Source of the DNA: Herbiconiux sp. | GTDB lineage: Bacteria; Actinomycetota; Actinomycetes; Actinomycetales; Microbacteriaceae | Direction of reading: 5' to 3' | Assembly: GCF_004297105.1 (NCBI RefSeq) | Contig: NZ_SCVE01000012.1 | Coordinates: forward strand, 620,001 to 684,000 | DNA: 64,000 nucleotides | Shown here: positions 29,754 to 40,368 of the stretch, one piece after another | Numbering within the stretch: position 1 is the stretch's first letter | Layout of the letters: each line of letters begins with the position of its first letter | Notes under the pieces: generated by a model | Databases searched by the model: none | The model's input: only the letters and a program-made list of their open reading frames with translations | Told to the model about the DNA's origin: nothing | Made by a program: the position numbers and the translations under genes

Positions 29754-32002
29754 TGAGGGGGGCTCTCATCCGTCGTCGTACCGTCGGTATGGGTATGGGT
29801 ATCGGTATCGGTATCGGTATCGTCCTGGGTCGCGCTCGCCGCCGTGGTGCGCGCCTTGCGCCTGCGCAGGATGAGCCGCAGCACGCCGATACCGAACACC
29901 ACGACGATGACGAGGGCGATGATCACGGTTCCCCAGGTCTCCCAGTCGGCGCTCACGTTCACGATCACGGGCGAAGGCGTCGAGACGAGCACCCCGGAGG
30001 GGCTGAGCAACTGGAAGCTGAGGGTCACCGATCCGTTGGCCACCGCGGTCACCGGGATCTGGGCACCCTTGCGCGATCCCGCCTCGATGGTGATCGGTTC
30101 GTCGTTCGTGTCGATCAGCAGGCGGCCGTTCGAGGGCGTGACGTGCACGATCACGGTCACGGGATAGGGCAGCTCATTGCTGATGGTGACGGGGAGAGGT
30201 GCCTGGTTCGACAGCAGATTGATGTTCGATCCCTCGACGATCTGCACCGACGCGAGCACCTTCTGGTCGTCCGTGACCGAGGCCTGGGCGGCCACACTCC
30301 ACCCGCCCTCGTTCGACACCCAGCTGTTCGACAGCAGCGCGAGCAGGTCGGCACGGTGCTCGCCCGTCAGCACCTGGGGGTCTGAGAGCACGGAGGAGAA
30401 GGCATCGACGCTCTGCTCAGAGCCCAGCAGCGTGCGGATCTGGGCCACTCGCTGCTCGTCTTCGGTGGCGTCGGTGAGCGTCACGGTCTGCGTGGGAGTC
30501 GTGGCGAGGAGGTCGTCGAGAGTGCCGGTGGTCGACCAGGAGCGCGACTGGATGACCGACAGGGCGTCGTCGATGCTCGACAGGTTCATCGCGCTCCTGT
30601 CGAGTACGGCGAGGGTCTGCGAGGGCGCCGCACCTGCCGTGTCGTCGCTCTGCGCCGCACCGGCGGCCACCGCCAGCGAGCCGGCCAGCTGCGAGAGGGC
30701 CTCGCCCTTGCGGGTCTCCGAGGTGGCCGACACCGAGTCCTGCAGGGCCTGGGAGACCCCGTGATCGGCCACGAGCACTCGCTGGTCGCCCACGAGCGCC
30801 GTGGCGTCGAGGTCGGCCGTGCCACCGGCCGTGGCCGCGGGGGCGGTGACCTGGGAGGAGTCGACGATGGTGGTGGTGAGTCCGGATGCGGCGAAGAAGG
30901 GCAGATCGGCCGTGCTCGCCGCTCCCGAGCGGGGCCAGGCGACCGCGGTGCTCGTGTAGTCCCAGCTGAGCAGCTGCTCGAGGGTGGGGACACCGGCGGG
31001 AGTGGGCGAGGGCGTGGGGGTCGCCGCATCCGTCGCTCCGGCCGGTTCGATGATCTGACTCACGTTCACGAAGTTCGCCGCCTTGAGGGCGTAGGCGAGG
31101 GAGGTGGGCTGCAGCACCGACGCGGCGCCGGCCTGACGCTCGCCCGAGATGTCGGAATCGCCGTAGGTGAGCGGGATGATGGGGTTCGGAGCCGCATCGA
31201 GGCGCTCGAGCCAGGCGACCGCCGAGGCGGGTGCAGTGGAACCGAGCGCCCGGATCGACGCGATGATGCGGGGGTCGACCGCGATCGTGACCGGGCGCCC
31301 GAACACGGCATCCAGTTCGCGGGTGAGCACTCCGGTGTCGCTCGTGAAGGCCTCGAGGGCGGCGGACTGGATGAGTCCGGTAGAACTCGCCACGCTCGTG
31401 ATGGGTGCGATCACCGTGACCGATGTGGCGGCCGGAGCGGTCGATGCCCCGTCGCTCCAGACGATCGTGCTCGCCGTGCTCGCCACAGTCGTGCCTCCGG
31501 CGGTGACTTGCGCGCGGAGCGGGTACACGCCCCAGCCGTCGTCGAAGAGGGAGGGATCGATCTGGGCGGCGGGAACCGTGATCTGCAGCAGGTGCGAGGA
31601 GGTCGGCCCCACGGCGGGCGAGGTGGCAGTGGCGACCGTGTCGACCGTGGTCGTGGCGGCTGAGCTCCCATCGATCCACGCGTCGAACTCGGTCGAGGTG
31701 GTGAGGGCGTCGCGGCCGAGGGCGATCTCGACGGTGCCGTCGGACAGGGCATCAGACCCGGGATTCGAGATCTCGACGGTCAGCACGAGATCGGCACCCG
31801 CGGTCGCGGTGCCGTTGTCTGCCGAGGAGACGGCGATCGCGACTCCACCGGAGGCGGAATCCGCCGCGGCCACGTCGACGGAACTGCTCGCGGGCGCTGC
31901 GCCGAAGGCTGCGCCCGGGGTCGCGAAGAGTGCACCGGCGATCAACGCGCTTACAGCGATCGCGGGCGCAACTCGAGACAATCGACGCGCGGAGGATTTC
32001 AT
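29750..32002 (-). CDS. DUF6049 family exported protein, membrane-anchored
   Basis: A 750-residue protein with an N-terminal signal (basic KSSARRLSR, hydrophobic AIAVSALIAGALFATPGAAFGA), a long extracellular region with beta-rich and hydrolase-like segments, a membrane helix near 697-719 (GTVIIALVIVVVFGIGVLRLILRRRK) and a short cytoplasmic tail. The family is found directly upstream of murJ in many actinobacteria; its function is unknown. The tail holds a run of Asp/Thr and His/Thr dipeptides from a six-base repeat. Start chosen at the ATG just before the signal peptide (32002), divergent from cca. Confidence 0.82.
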   Translation of the reverse strand: MKSSARRLSRVAPAIAVSALIAGALFATPGAAFGAAPASSSVDVAAADSASGGVAIAVSSADNGTATAGADLVLTVEISNPGSDALSDGTVEIALGRDALTTSTEFDAWIDGSSAATTTVDTVATATSPAVGPTSSHLLQITVPAAQIDPSLFDDGWGVYPLRAQVTAGGTTVASTASTIVWSDGASTAPAATSVTVIAPITSVASSTGLIQSAALEAFTSDTGVLTRELDAVFGRPVTIAVDPRIIASIRALGSTAPASAVAWLERLDAAPNPIIPLTYGDSDISGERQAGAASVLQPTSLAYALKAANFVNVSQIIEPAGATDAATPTPSPTPAGVPTLEQLLSWDYTSTAVAWPRSGAASTADLPFFAASGLTTTIVDSSQVTAPAATAGGTADLDATALVGDQRVLVADHGVSQALQDSVSATSETRKGEALSQLAGSLAVAAGAAQSDDTAGAAPSQTLAVLDRSAMNLSSIDDALSVIQSRSWSTTGTLDDLLATTPTQTVTLTDATEDEQRVAQIRTLLGSEQSVDAFSSVLSDPQVLTGEHRADLLALLSNSWVSNEGGWSVAAQASVTDDQKVLASVQIVEGSNINLLSNQAPLPVTISNELPYPVTVIVHVTPSNGRLLIDTNDEPITIEAGSRKGAQIPVTAVANGSVTLSFQLLSPSGVLVSTPSPVIVNVSADWETWGTVIIALVIVVVFGIGVLRLILRRRKARTTAASATQDDTDTDTDTHTHTDGTTTDESPPQ
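29785..29820. repeat. Six-base tandem repeat (six units)
   Basis: Units CGGTAT, GGGTAT, GGGTAT, CGGTAT, CGGTAT, CGGTAT in a row. On the minus strand they encode alternating Asp-Thr and His-Thr near the C-terminus of the DUF6049 protein. Changes in copy number would keep the frame. Confidence 0.9.
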
Positions 32003-32118
32003 ACGGTGGCGGGCCGGCACTCGGGAGAGCGCGCAGCCACCTTGCGATTCTAGGAGAAGCGGACTGGGAGATCCGGGAACCGCGGGGGCCAGCCGGGCGA
32101 CGCCGCTAAAATGAGGCG

Positions 32119-33549
32119 GTGCAGTCGGTTCAGCGGTCTTTGGAATTCCTGGCGCAGCTCGCCGCCTCAGAGCCGGTGGCGACGCTGGCGCGAGCATTCG
32201 CCGATGCCGGCCACGAACTCGCCCTCGTCGGCGGCCCGGTTCGCGACGCGTTCCTCGGTCGGGCCATCACCGACCTCGACTTCACCACGGATGCCTCACC
32301 CGACGAGATCCTGGCCATCGTCACTCCCATCTCCCGCACCCAGTGGGACGTGGGCCGGGCATTCGGCACGATCGCCGCTCTGATCGAGGGCGAGACCGTG
32401 GAGATCACCACTTACCGCTCCGACCAGTACGACCACACCACCCGCAAGCCCGCTGTGGAGTTCGGCGACACCCTGGAAGGCGACCTCGGCCGCCGCGACT
32501 TCACGGTCAACGCCATGGCATTGCGCCTGCCCGAACTCGTGCTCGTCGACCCCTCGCACGGCATGGACGACCTCATCGCCGGCGTGCTGCGCACCCCCGG
32601 CACCCCCGAGGTGTCGTTCGGCGACGATCCGCTCCGGATGCTCCGCGCCATCCGCTTCAGCGCCCAGCTCGGTTTCACGGTGGCCGCCGATGTCGCCATC
32701 GCCATCTCCGAGATGCGCGACTCCATCGGCATCATCTCGATCGAGCGCGTCAACGACGAACTCTCGAAGCTGCTGAAGACGGATGCGCCCCGGCTCGGCA
32801 TCGAACTGCTCGTCGAGAGCGGCCTGGCCGAACTGGTCATCCCCGAGATCCCGGCGCTGCAGCTCGAATCCGATGAGCACCACCACCACAAGGACGTCTA
32901 CCAGCACAGCCTCACGGTGCTCGACCAGGCGATCGATCTCGAGAAGTCGCGCCATCCGGGAACCCCGCCCGACCTCGTCCTGCGACTCGCGGCCCTGCTG
33001 CACGACATCGGCAAACCGGCGACGAAGCGCAACGAGCCGGGCGGCCAGGTGTCGTTCCACCACCACGACGTGGTGGGATCGAAGCTGGCCCGCAAGCGGC
33101 TGCGCGCGCTGCGGTTCGACAACGACACCATCGCCGCGGTGTCACGGTTGATCGAGCTGCACCTGCGCTTCTTCGGCTACTCCGAGGGTGTCTGGACCGA
33201 CTCGGCGGTGCGGCGCTACGTGCGCGATGCCGGCGAGCAGCTGGAGCGCCTGCACATCCTCACCCGGGCCGATGTCACGACGCGCAACCGGCGCAAGGCC
33301 GATCAGCTCTCGTTCGCCTACGACGATCTCGAAGACCGCATCGCGACGCTCGCCGCCCAGGAGGAGATCGACTCGGTGCGGCCCGATCTCGACGGTGAGC
33401 AGATCATGCAGATCCTCGGCATCGGGCCCGGACGCGAGGTGGGCGCGGCGCGCGCGTTCCTGCTCGAGTTGCGGCTCGACGAAGGCCCGCTCCCCGAGGA
33501 GGAGGCCACGGACCGCCTCCGCGAGTGGTGGGCCACCCGCCACATCTGA
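32119..33549 (+). CDS. cca: CCA tRNA nucleotidyltransferase
   Basis: Adds or repairs the 3' CCA of tRNAs; 476 residues from a GTG at 32119. Nucleotidyltransferase motif LVGGPVRDAFLGRAITDLDFTTD (about 33-55), second motif EITTYRSDQYDHTTRKPAVEFGDTLEGDLGRRDFTVNAMAL, followed by a basic helical RNA-binding part and an HD phosphohydrolase domain with HHHKDVYQHSLTVLDQA and LLHDIGKPATKR (about 255-305). tRNAs in this window lack encoded CCA, so the function is needed. Divergent from the DUF6049 gene. Confidence 0.94.
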   Translation: MQSVQRSLEFLAQLAASEPVATLARAFADAGHELALVGGPVRDAFLGRAITDLDFTTDASPDEILAIVTPISRTQWDVGRAFGTIAALIEGETVEITTYRSDQYDHTTRKPAVEFGDTLEGDLGRRDFTVNAMALRLPELVLVDPSHGMDDLIAGVLRTPGTPEVSFGDDPLRMLRAIRFSAQLGFTVAADVAIAISEMRDSIGIISIERVNDELSKLLKTDAPRLGIELLVESGLAELVIPEIPALQLESDEHHHHKDVYQHSLTVLDQAIDLEKSRHPGTPPDLVLRLAALLHDIGKPATKRNEPGGQVSFHHHDVVGSKLARKRLRALRFDNDTIAAVSRLIELHLRFFGYSEGVWTDSAVRRYVRDAGEQLERLHILTRADVTTRNRRKADQLSFAYDDLEDRIATLAAQEEIDSVRPDLDGEQIMQILGIGPGREVGAARAFLLELRLDEGPLPEEEATDRLREWWATRHI

Positions 33550-33586
33550 CACCCCTCCGGAGACGACGGAGTCTCGGCTCGGATAG

Positions 33587-33619
33587 CGCCAACGACGGAC
33601 TTTCGCTCCGTCGTTGGCG
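33587..33619. terminator. Strong bidirectional hairpin between cca and ino1
   Basis: CGCCAACGACGGA at 33587-33599 pairs exactly with TCCGTCGTTGGCG at 33607-33619 (loop CTTTCGC), a 13-pair stem in the 100-base gap between convergent genes. No T-run follows. Confidence 0.65.
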
Positions 33620-33650
33620 TGAAGGTCCGTCGATCGCGTTGCGCGGCGTG

Positions 33651-34727
33651 TCAGCGGGGGCTGTTGGCGGCGATGAACTCTTCGAGGTGGGCGCGGGCCA
33701 CGTCGTCGGGCAGCTGCACGGGCGGCGACTTCATGAAGTAGGCGCTCGCCGACTCCACGGGGCCGCCGAGCCCGGCATCCAAGGCGATCTTCGCGGCGCG
33801 CACGGCGTCGATGATCACGCCGGCCGAGTTGGGCGAGTCCCACACCTCGAGCTTGTACTCGATGCTCATGGGCGCGCCGCCGAATCCGTGGCCCTCGAGG
33901 CGCACGAAGGCGAACTTGCGGTCGTTCAGCCACGGCACGTGATCGCTCGGGCCGATGTGCACGTCGCGCGCATCCAGGTCGACGTCGATGTTCGACGTCA
34001 CCGACTGGGTCTTCGAGATCTTCTTCGAGTCGAGGCGCTTGCGCTCCAGCATGTTCTTGAAGTCCATGTTGCCGCCCACGTTCAGCTGGTAGGTGTGGTC
34101 GAGCGTGATCCCGCGGCTCTCCATCAAGCGTGCCAGGACCCGGTGCGTGATGGTGGCCCCCACCTGGCTCTTGATGTCGTCGCCGACGATCGGCAGGCCC
34201 GCGGCACGGAATTTCTCGGCCCATACCGGGTCGGACGCGATGAACACCGGGATGGCGTTCACGTAGGCGATGCCCGCGTCGAGAGCGGCCTGCGCGTAGA
34301 AGCGCACAGCCTCCTCCGAGCCCACAGGCAGGTAGCCCACGAGAACCTCGGCACCGCTCGCCTTGAGCGCGGCGACCACGTCGACGGGCTCCGCGGGCGA
34401 CTCGTCGATCATCTCGACGTAGTACTCACCGAGCCCGTCGAGGGTGGGGCCGCGCTGCACCGTGACGCCGGTGGGCGCGACATCCGCGAACTTCAGGGTG
34501 TTGTTCTCGCTGGCCCAGATCGCGTCGGCCAGGTCGGCGCCCACCTTGGCGGCGTCGACGTCGAAGGCGGCCACGAACTCGAGATCGCCCACGTGGTGCG
34601 GGCCGAACCGCACGTGCATGAGGCCGGGCACGTCCTCGGTCTCATCCGCATCCTTGTAGTACGTGACGCCCTGGATGAGGGAGTTCGCGCAGTTGCCGAC
34701 TCCAGCGATGGCGACCTTGATGCTCAT
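33651..34727 (-). CDS. ino1: Inositol-3-phosphate synthase
   Basis: Converts glucose 6-phosphate to inositol 3-phosphate (NAD+), the first step of mycothiol and phosphatidylinositol synthesis. 358 residues, the prokaryotic size. NAD loop [16 protein letters not shown] (5-20), [24 protein letters not shown], and [25 protein letters not shown] near the C-terminus. mshA and mshB lie directly upstream on the same strand, so the three likely work together in mycothiol biosynthesis. Confidence 0.95.
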   Translation of the reverse strand: MSIKVAIAGVGNCANSLIQGVTYYKDADETEDVPGLMHVRFGPHHVGDLEFVAAFDVDAAKVGADLADAIWASENNTLKFADVAPTGVTVQRGPTLDGLGEYYVEMIDESPAEPVDVVAALKASGAEVLVGYLPVGSEEAVRFYAQAALDAGIAYVNAIPVFIASDPVWAEKFRAAGLPIVGDDIKSQVGATITHRVLARLMESRGITLDHTYQLNVGGNMDFKNMLERKRLDSKKISKTQSVTSNIDVDLDARDVHIGPSDHVPWLNDRKFAFVRLEGHGFGGAPMSIEYKLEVWDSPNSAGVIIDAVRAAKIALDAGLGGPVESASAYFMKSPPVQLPDDVARAHLEEFIAANSPR

Positions 34728-34792
34728 GCGGCCTAGCTCTCTTCAATTCGTTGTCAAAACTCAACGATTCTATCGGTCGATCGCGGGCCGGC

Positions 34793-35536
34793 TCAGTGCA
34801 GGCGCCGATAGCTCTCGACGACGGCCACCGGATGTGTCTGACCCCCGCTGAGGGTGAAGGTGGCGGTGCCGTCTGCCGCGGGAGCCACGGTGAGCTGCGT
34901 GGCGTGGGCGGCCATCGCGGCGAGCTTGACGGCGAACTGGGGGGCGCTGAGGTGCACGGAGATGATCTCGCCGTCCGCGGCGGCGGAGGCGCCGACCCGG
35001 GGCTCCACGATCGCGAAGTACGGCAGACCCCTGCGCCGGGCCGCCTCGAGACCGGCCTCGTGCATCCGCACGTGATCGGGGTGTCCGTAGCCGCCGAGCG
35101 CGTCGTAGCCGATGACGGATGTGGGATGCTCGGGCAGTTCGGCGAGCAGGGCGCCGATCACCTCGTCGAGCGGAGCCAGGCTCAGGGCATCGGCCGGAGC
35201 ATCCGCCGCGGCCTCGGCGAGACCTGCCTCCCCCCACTGCATTCCCGAATCGGCATAGACCCGCGGGCCGAGGAACGCGTGGGTGACCGGAGCCAGGGCA
35301 CTCATCGCCGCCGCGAGCTCGTGCACGCGGTGCGGCCCGAGCGCATCGGTGCCCTCGAGGTGATGCAACTCGCCGGGTACGACCTCGCCGCGCTCGCCGC
35401 GCGTGCCGGTGACGATGGTCACGGCCGCCCCCGCCTCGACCAGGGCGGCGATGGTGCCCCCCGTCGAGATCGACTCGTCGTCGGGATGCGCGTGCACGAA
35501 GACGGGAGCGGTACCGAACACAGCAATCGACTCCAT
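34793..35536 (-). CDS. mshB: PIG-L/LmbE deacetylase, probable MshB
   Basis: Zinc deacetylase of 247 residues, slightly shorter than typical MshB (about 280-300). Zinc motif HAHPDDESISTGG (His-x-Pro-Asp-Asp) near residue 14, and GYGHPDHVRMH with the third ligand near 135. MshB removes acetate from GlcNAc-inositol to make GlcN-inositol. The position between mshA (10 bases upstream) and ino1 supports MshB; sequence alone would also allow Mca or another LmbE protein. Confidence 0.8.
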   Translation of the reverse strand: MESIAVFGTAPVFVHAHPDDESISTGGTIAALVEAGAAVTIVTGTRGERGEVVPGELHHLEGTDALGPHRVHELAAAMSALAPVTHAFLGPRVYADSGMQWGEAGLAEAAADAPADALSLAPLDEVIGALLAELPEHPTSVIGYDALGGYGHPDHVRMHEAGLEAARRRGLPYFAIVEPRVGASAAADGEIISVHLSAPQFAVKLAAMAAHATQLTVAPAADGTATFTLSGGQTHPVAVVESYRRLH

Positions 35537-35545
35537 GGCGGAACC

Positions 35546-36724
35546 CTACCGGCCGAGCAGGTGGTCGTAGTGCCCGCGCAGATCGGCAGCCGCAGCGGCC
35601 CAGGATCGGGCGGCGCCGAACGCGGCGGCCGAAGCCGAGAGTGTGGCGAGACCGTGCGGGTCACTCAGCAGGCTCCGGATGACCCGCGCCCAGGTCTCCG
35701 GGTCACGCCCCTCGATCAGCACTCCGCTCACCCCGTCGCTCACCGCCTCGGCCAGGCCCCCGGCCCGGCCGGCCACCACCGGCGTGCCGCTCGCAGCGGC
35801 CTCGAGCGCTACGAGGCCGAAGGTCTCGGAGTGCGAGGGAACCAGAAGGAGAGAGGCTGCGCGCAGCAGCGCAGCGGTCGCCTCCCGGGACTGCGCGGGA
35901 AGGAACTCCAGGTCGCCGGGCCGCAGGAGCTCGGTCGCCAGGCGGTGCAGAGAGGCCGCGTACGCGTCGTGACCCGGGCTCGCGCCGCCTGCCACCACGA
36001 GCATCGGCCGCTCTGCCGCCGGGATGCGCGCGAGCGCGGTGATCGCCAGGTCGATCCCCTTGAGCGGCTGGATGCGGGCGAGCACCAGCACGAACGGCCG
36101 GGCACGGGTGACGACTGAACCGTCGGGATGGAAGAGGGAGGTGTCGACGCCGGGTGGCACCACGGTCACGGCCTCGAGGCCCGCATCCGTCGCCTCCACG
36201 ATCGCGTTGCGCTCCGCCTGCGTGGCGGCCACGGTGAGCGCCGACGCCCGCACGAGCATCCGTTCACCCTCGATCCGCGCCGCGGGCTCGGCGCTGTCGC
36301 CCGGTGCGAGGCGTGCGTTCTTGAGGGCGCCGAGGGTGTGCAGGCTCAGAACGTGCGGTGCCCCCCACGCGTCGGCGACGGGCAGTGCCGCCAGACCGGA
36401 GAGCCAGTAATGGGAGTGCACCACGTCGAAGCGGGGCAGCTGAGACATCGCCCGCCCGAACTCCGGCGCGAGGTCGGTGAGCCGGCCCTTCGGCACGGCA
36501 CCCACCGGCCCTGCCGGGAGGGCCCGGACGGGAACACCGCCCGGGGTGCGGGCATCCGGATGCTCGCCCCCCACCGCCCGGGTGAGCAACTCCACCTCCA
36601 CCCCGGATGCCGCCAGCGCCTCCGCGAGGCCGACCAGATACACGTTCATCCCGCCGGCATCGCCCGACCCCGGCTGCTCGAGCGGCGAGGTGTGCAGCGA
36701 GACGAGAGCGACACGGGTGTTCAC
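35546..36724 (-). CDS. mshA: Glycosyltransferase family 4, D-inositol-3-phosphate glycosyltransferase (MshA)
   Basis: GT-B glycosyltransferase of 392 residues that joins UDP-GlcNAc to inositol 3-phosphate, the first mycothiol step. N-terminal signature SLHTSPLEQPGSGDAGGMNVYLVGLAEALA (compare MshA GSGDAGGMNVY), PHVLSLHTLGALKN, VVPPGVDTSLFHPDG, and the donor motif PSHSETFGLVALEAAASGTPVVA. The GTG start at 36724 gives the conserved N-terminus MNTRVALVSLH. It precedes mshB (10 bases) and ino1. Confidence 0.9.
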   Translation of the reverse strand: MNTRVALVSLHTSPLEQPGSGDAGGMNVYLVGLAEALAASGVEVELLTRAVGGEHPDARTPGGVPVRALPAGPVGAVPKGRLTDLAPEFGRAMSQLPRFDVVHSHYWLSGLAALPVADAWGAPHVLSLHTLGALKNARLAPGDSAEPAARIEGERMLVRASALTVAATQAERNAIVEATDAGLEAVTVVPPGVDTSLFHPDGSVVTRARPFVLVLARIQPLKGIDLAITALARIPAAERPMLVVAGGASPGHDAYAASLHRLATELLRPGDLEFLPAQSREATAALLRAASLLLVPSHSETFGLVALEAAASGTPVVAGRAGGLAEAVSDGVSGVLIEGRDPETWARVIRSLLSDPHGLATLSASAAAFGAARSWAAAAADLRGHYDHLLGR

Positions 36725-36852
36725 ACCCTCATTCTGGTACGCTAGGGAAGTTGTCCTGCACCCAGTGGAATTCTCTACGCGGATGCGGACAGATGCATAA
36801 CCCTCCTGTCACAGATCGTCTGTGGCCGTTCTAGTCCGAAGGAGGTGGGTTT
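36725..36852. promoter_or_regulatory. Divergent mshA/rpsF promoter region
   Basis: The 128-base gap contains TGGTACGCTAGG (extended -10-like, about 36735-36746) on the plus strand and the excellent ribosome site GGAGGTG at 36841-36847 before rpsF. I see no clear -35 element or palindromic operator. Confidence 0.35.
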
Positions 36853-37359
36853 GTGACGCATCAGTACGAACTCATGGTCATCCTCGATCCCGAGATCGAT
36901 GAGCGCACCGTGGCCCCGAGTCTCGACAAGTTCCTCAACGTCATCCGCAACGATGGTGGCACCGTGGACAAGGTCGACATCTGGGGTCGCCGTCGCCTGG
37001 CTTACGAGATCAACAAGAAGACCGAAGGCATCTACGCCGTGGTGAGCCTCACCGCGAACTCCGACGCCACTGTCGAGCTCGACCGTCAGCTGAAGCTCTC
37101 CGAAGCCGTCATGCGCACCAAGGTGCTGCGTGCCGAGGAGGCCATCGCCCAGGTCGCCACCGCTGCGAAGCTCGCCGAGGAGAAGGCCGCCCGCAAGGCC
37201 GCCAACCCCAAGGCTGCTGCTGCTCCGGCAGGTGCCGCCTCCGCTGCCGCTCCGGCCGCTGCCGTCAAGGCCGCCGCGTCGAAGCCGGCTGCCAAGGCCG
37301 AGCCCGCCGCTGCCGCGCCTGCAGCTCCTGCTGCTGCCAAGGCCGAGGCCGGCGAGTAG
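36853..37359 (+). CDS. rpsF: 30S ribosomal protein S6, with long Ala-rich tail
   Basis: Ribosomal protein S6, first gene of the rpsF-ssb-rpsR-rplI operon. Start GTG after GGAGGTG. The S6 fold occupies about residues 1-96 ([52 protein letters not shown]). The remaining 70 residues are a low-complexity Ala/Lys/Pro tail ([20 protein letters not shown]). Such tails occur in some actinobacterial S6 proteins, but 168 residues is long for the family. ssb follows after 6 bases. Confidence 0.96.
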   Translation: MTHQYELMVILDPEIDERTVAPSLDKFLNVIRNDGGTVDKVDIWGRRRLAYEINKKTEGIYAVVSLTANSDATVELDRQLKLSEAVMRTKVLRAEEAIAQVATAAKLAEEKAARKAANPKAAAAPAGAASAAAPAAAVKAAASKPAAKAEPAAAAPAAPAAAKAEAGE

Positions 37360-37365
37360 TCCGTC

Positions 37366-37890
37366 ATGGCCGGCGAAACCGTAATCACCGTGGTGGGCAA
37401 CCTCACCGCTGATCCCGAGCTGCGCTACACGCAGAACGGGCTGGCGGTCGCGAACTTCACGATCGCGTCGACCCCCCGCACGTTCGACCGCGCGTCGAAC
37501 GACTGGAAAGACGGCGAGGCGCTGTTCCTCCGCGCGAGCGTGTGGCGTGAATTCGCCGAGCACGTCGCCGGATCGCTCACGAAGGGCAGCCGTGTCGTCG
37601 CGACCGGTCGTCTGCGTCAGCGCTCCTACGAGACGAAAGAGGGCGAGAAGCGCACCTCGATCGAGCTCGAGGTCGACGAGATCGGTCCCTCGCTCCGCTA
37701 CGCGACCGCTCAGGTCACCCGTGCCACCTCCGGTGGTGCGGGCGGTGGCGGCGGTTCGTTCGGTGGCAACCGGGGCGGCCAGCCGGCCGTCGACGAGCCG
37801 TGGGCCGCATCCGCGCCTTCCTCCTCCGGTGGTGCCGGTGGCGACGTCTGGAACACTCCGGGCAGCTACGCCGACGACACTCCCTTCTAA
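37366..37890 (+). CDS. ssb: Single-stranded DNA-binding protein
   Basis: Coats ssDNA at forks; 174 residues. OB-fold about 1-110 ([69 protein letters not shown]), a Gly-rich linker, and the acidic tip YADDTPF that docks partner proteins. Between rpsF and rpsR in the usual operon. Confidence 0.96.
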   Translation: MAGETVITVVGNLTADPELRYTQNGLAVANFTIASTPRTFDRASNDWKDGEALFLRASVWREFAEHVAGSLTKGSRVVATGRLRQRSYETKEGEKRTSIELEVDEIGPSLRYATAQVTRATSGGAGGGGGSFGGNRGGQPAVDEPWAASAPSSSGGAGGDVWNTPGSYADDTPF

Positions 37891-37924
37891 ACTTCTCTTC
37901 TTTCACGAACAGGACTCATAAACC

Positions 37925-38188
37925 ATGGCTGGAAAGTCAAGCGGCGACCGCCGCAAGCCGCTCCGCGGCGCCAAGGGTGCGAAGAACGCCGCACCCGCGA
38001 AGTCGATCCGCGTCGGCGTCATCGACTACAAAGACGTCGCGACCCTTCGCAAGTTCATCTCGGAGCGCGGAAAGATCCGCGCCCGCCGTATCACGGGAGT
38101 CTCCGTCCAGGAGCAGCGCCTCATCGCCCGTGCCGTCAAGAACGCCCGTGAAATGGCGCTTCTGCCCTACGCCGGCTCTGGCCGTTAA
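37925..38188 (+). CDS. rpsR: 30S ribosomal protein S18
   Basis: 87-residue basic S18 with a 25-residue Lys/Ala-rich N-terminus, then [56 protein letters not shown]. rplI begins 11 bases later. Confidence 0.97.
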   Translation: MAGKSSGDRRKPLRGAKGAKNAAPAKSIRVGVIDYKDVATLRKFISERGKIRARRITGVSVQEQRLIARAVKNAREMALLPYAGSGR

Positions 38189-38199
38189 GGAGTAGCACC

Positions 38200-38652
38200 A
38201 TGTCGAAAATCATCCTCACCCACGAGGTGACCGGTCTGGGTACCCCCGGCGACGTCGTCGAGGTCAAGAACGGCTTCGCCCGTAACTACCTCATCCCCAA
38301 GGGCTTTGCCGTGACGTGGAGCCGTGGTGGCGAGAAGCAGGTCGAGCAGATCAAGGCTGCCCGCGACGCTCGCGCCCTCGCGACCATCGAAGAGGCCCAG
38401 CACCTCAAGCAGACGCTCGAGAACGCCACCGTGAAGCTCACGGTCAAGGCGGGCCAGGGCGGACGCCTGTTCGGCTCCGTGAAGACCGCCGACATCGCTG
38501 ACGCGGTGGCCGCGGCCGGCATCGGCTCGCTCGACAAGCGCAAGATCGAGATCCCCAACGCCATCAAGCTGACGGGCACCCACGAGGCCACCGTGCGCCT
38601 TCGTGACGACATCTCGGCCACCATCACCCTTCAGGTGGTTGCGGCTAAATAG
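38200..38652 (+). CDS. rplI: 50S ribosomal protein L9
   Basis: 150-residue L9. Conserved N-terminal lobe [38 protein letters not shown], a long central helix, and the C-terminal lobe with [19 protein letters not shown]. Last gene of the operon; a rho-independent terminator follows. Confidence 0.97.
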   Translation: MSKIILTHEVTGLGTPGDVVEVKNGFARNYLIPKGFAVTWSRGGEKQVEQIKAARDARALATIEEAQHLKQTLENATVKLTVKAGQGGRLFGSVKTADIADAVAAAGIGSLDKRKIEIPNAIKLTGTHEATVRLRDDISATITLQVVAAK

Positions 38653-38662
38653 TCACTCCGAC

Positions 38663-38703
38663 AAGGGGTGTCAAGGGCTTTCGGGCTCCTGACACCCCTT
38701 TTT
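38663..38703 (+). terminator. Rho-independent terminator of the rpsF-rplI operon
   Basis: AAGGGGTGTCA (38663-38673) pairs with TGACACCCCTT (38690-38700) around a 16-base loop; TTTTT runs 38699-38703, 11 bases after the rplI stop. Confidence 0.85.
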
Positions 38704-38982
38704 GGTGCCGAGATTTCCCCATATCTGTACACAGGTGAAGTGGGGAAATAGAAGCTTCAAGCAGTGGTCGAAGGATGTCTCCACTCACAGTGTGTGGAAA
38801 CCTAAAAGTCCTGGTCAAAGGCTCTTTACATCGATTTGCACAGAAGTTATCCCCAAGCCACTCCACAGATTGCCCACATAGCTTCCGGCGTTTCGCCCAC
38901 ATCCTCCACAGCTTTATCCACAAGATGATTTGTGAGTGTCGGACGTTGCCGCTTTGCTGGGTCCACCACCTAAGGAGAACAC
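38704..38982 (+). promoter_or_regulatory. dnaB upstream region with a DnaA box
   Basis: A 279-base gap, AT-richer than the coding DNA. Exact TTATCCACA at 38914-38922, 61 bases before the dnaB start, and a one-mismatch copy TTATCCCCA at 38847-38855; further loose matches (CTCCACA, CCCACA) lie between. AGGAG at about 38971-38976 is the dnaB ribosome site. No gene is credible here. Confidence 0.6.
38713..38749. repeat. Inverted repeat with 9-base arms
   Basis: ATTTCCCCA at 38713-38721 and TGGGGAAAT at 38741-38749, 19 bases apart, just after the operon terminator and about 230 bases before dnaB. It could be a protein site or a weak hairpin. Confidence 0.65.

Positions 38983-40368
<1,386 letters not shown>

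Noticed and set aside
29785..29820. CRISPR-like array
   Set aside because: Units are six bases without spacers and lie in a coding frame.
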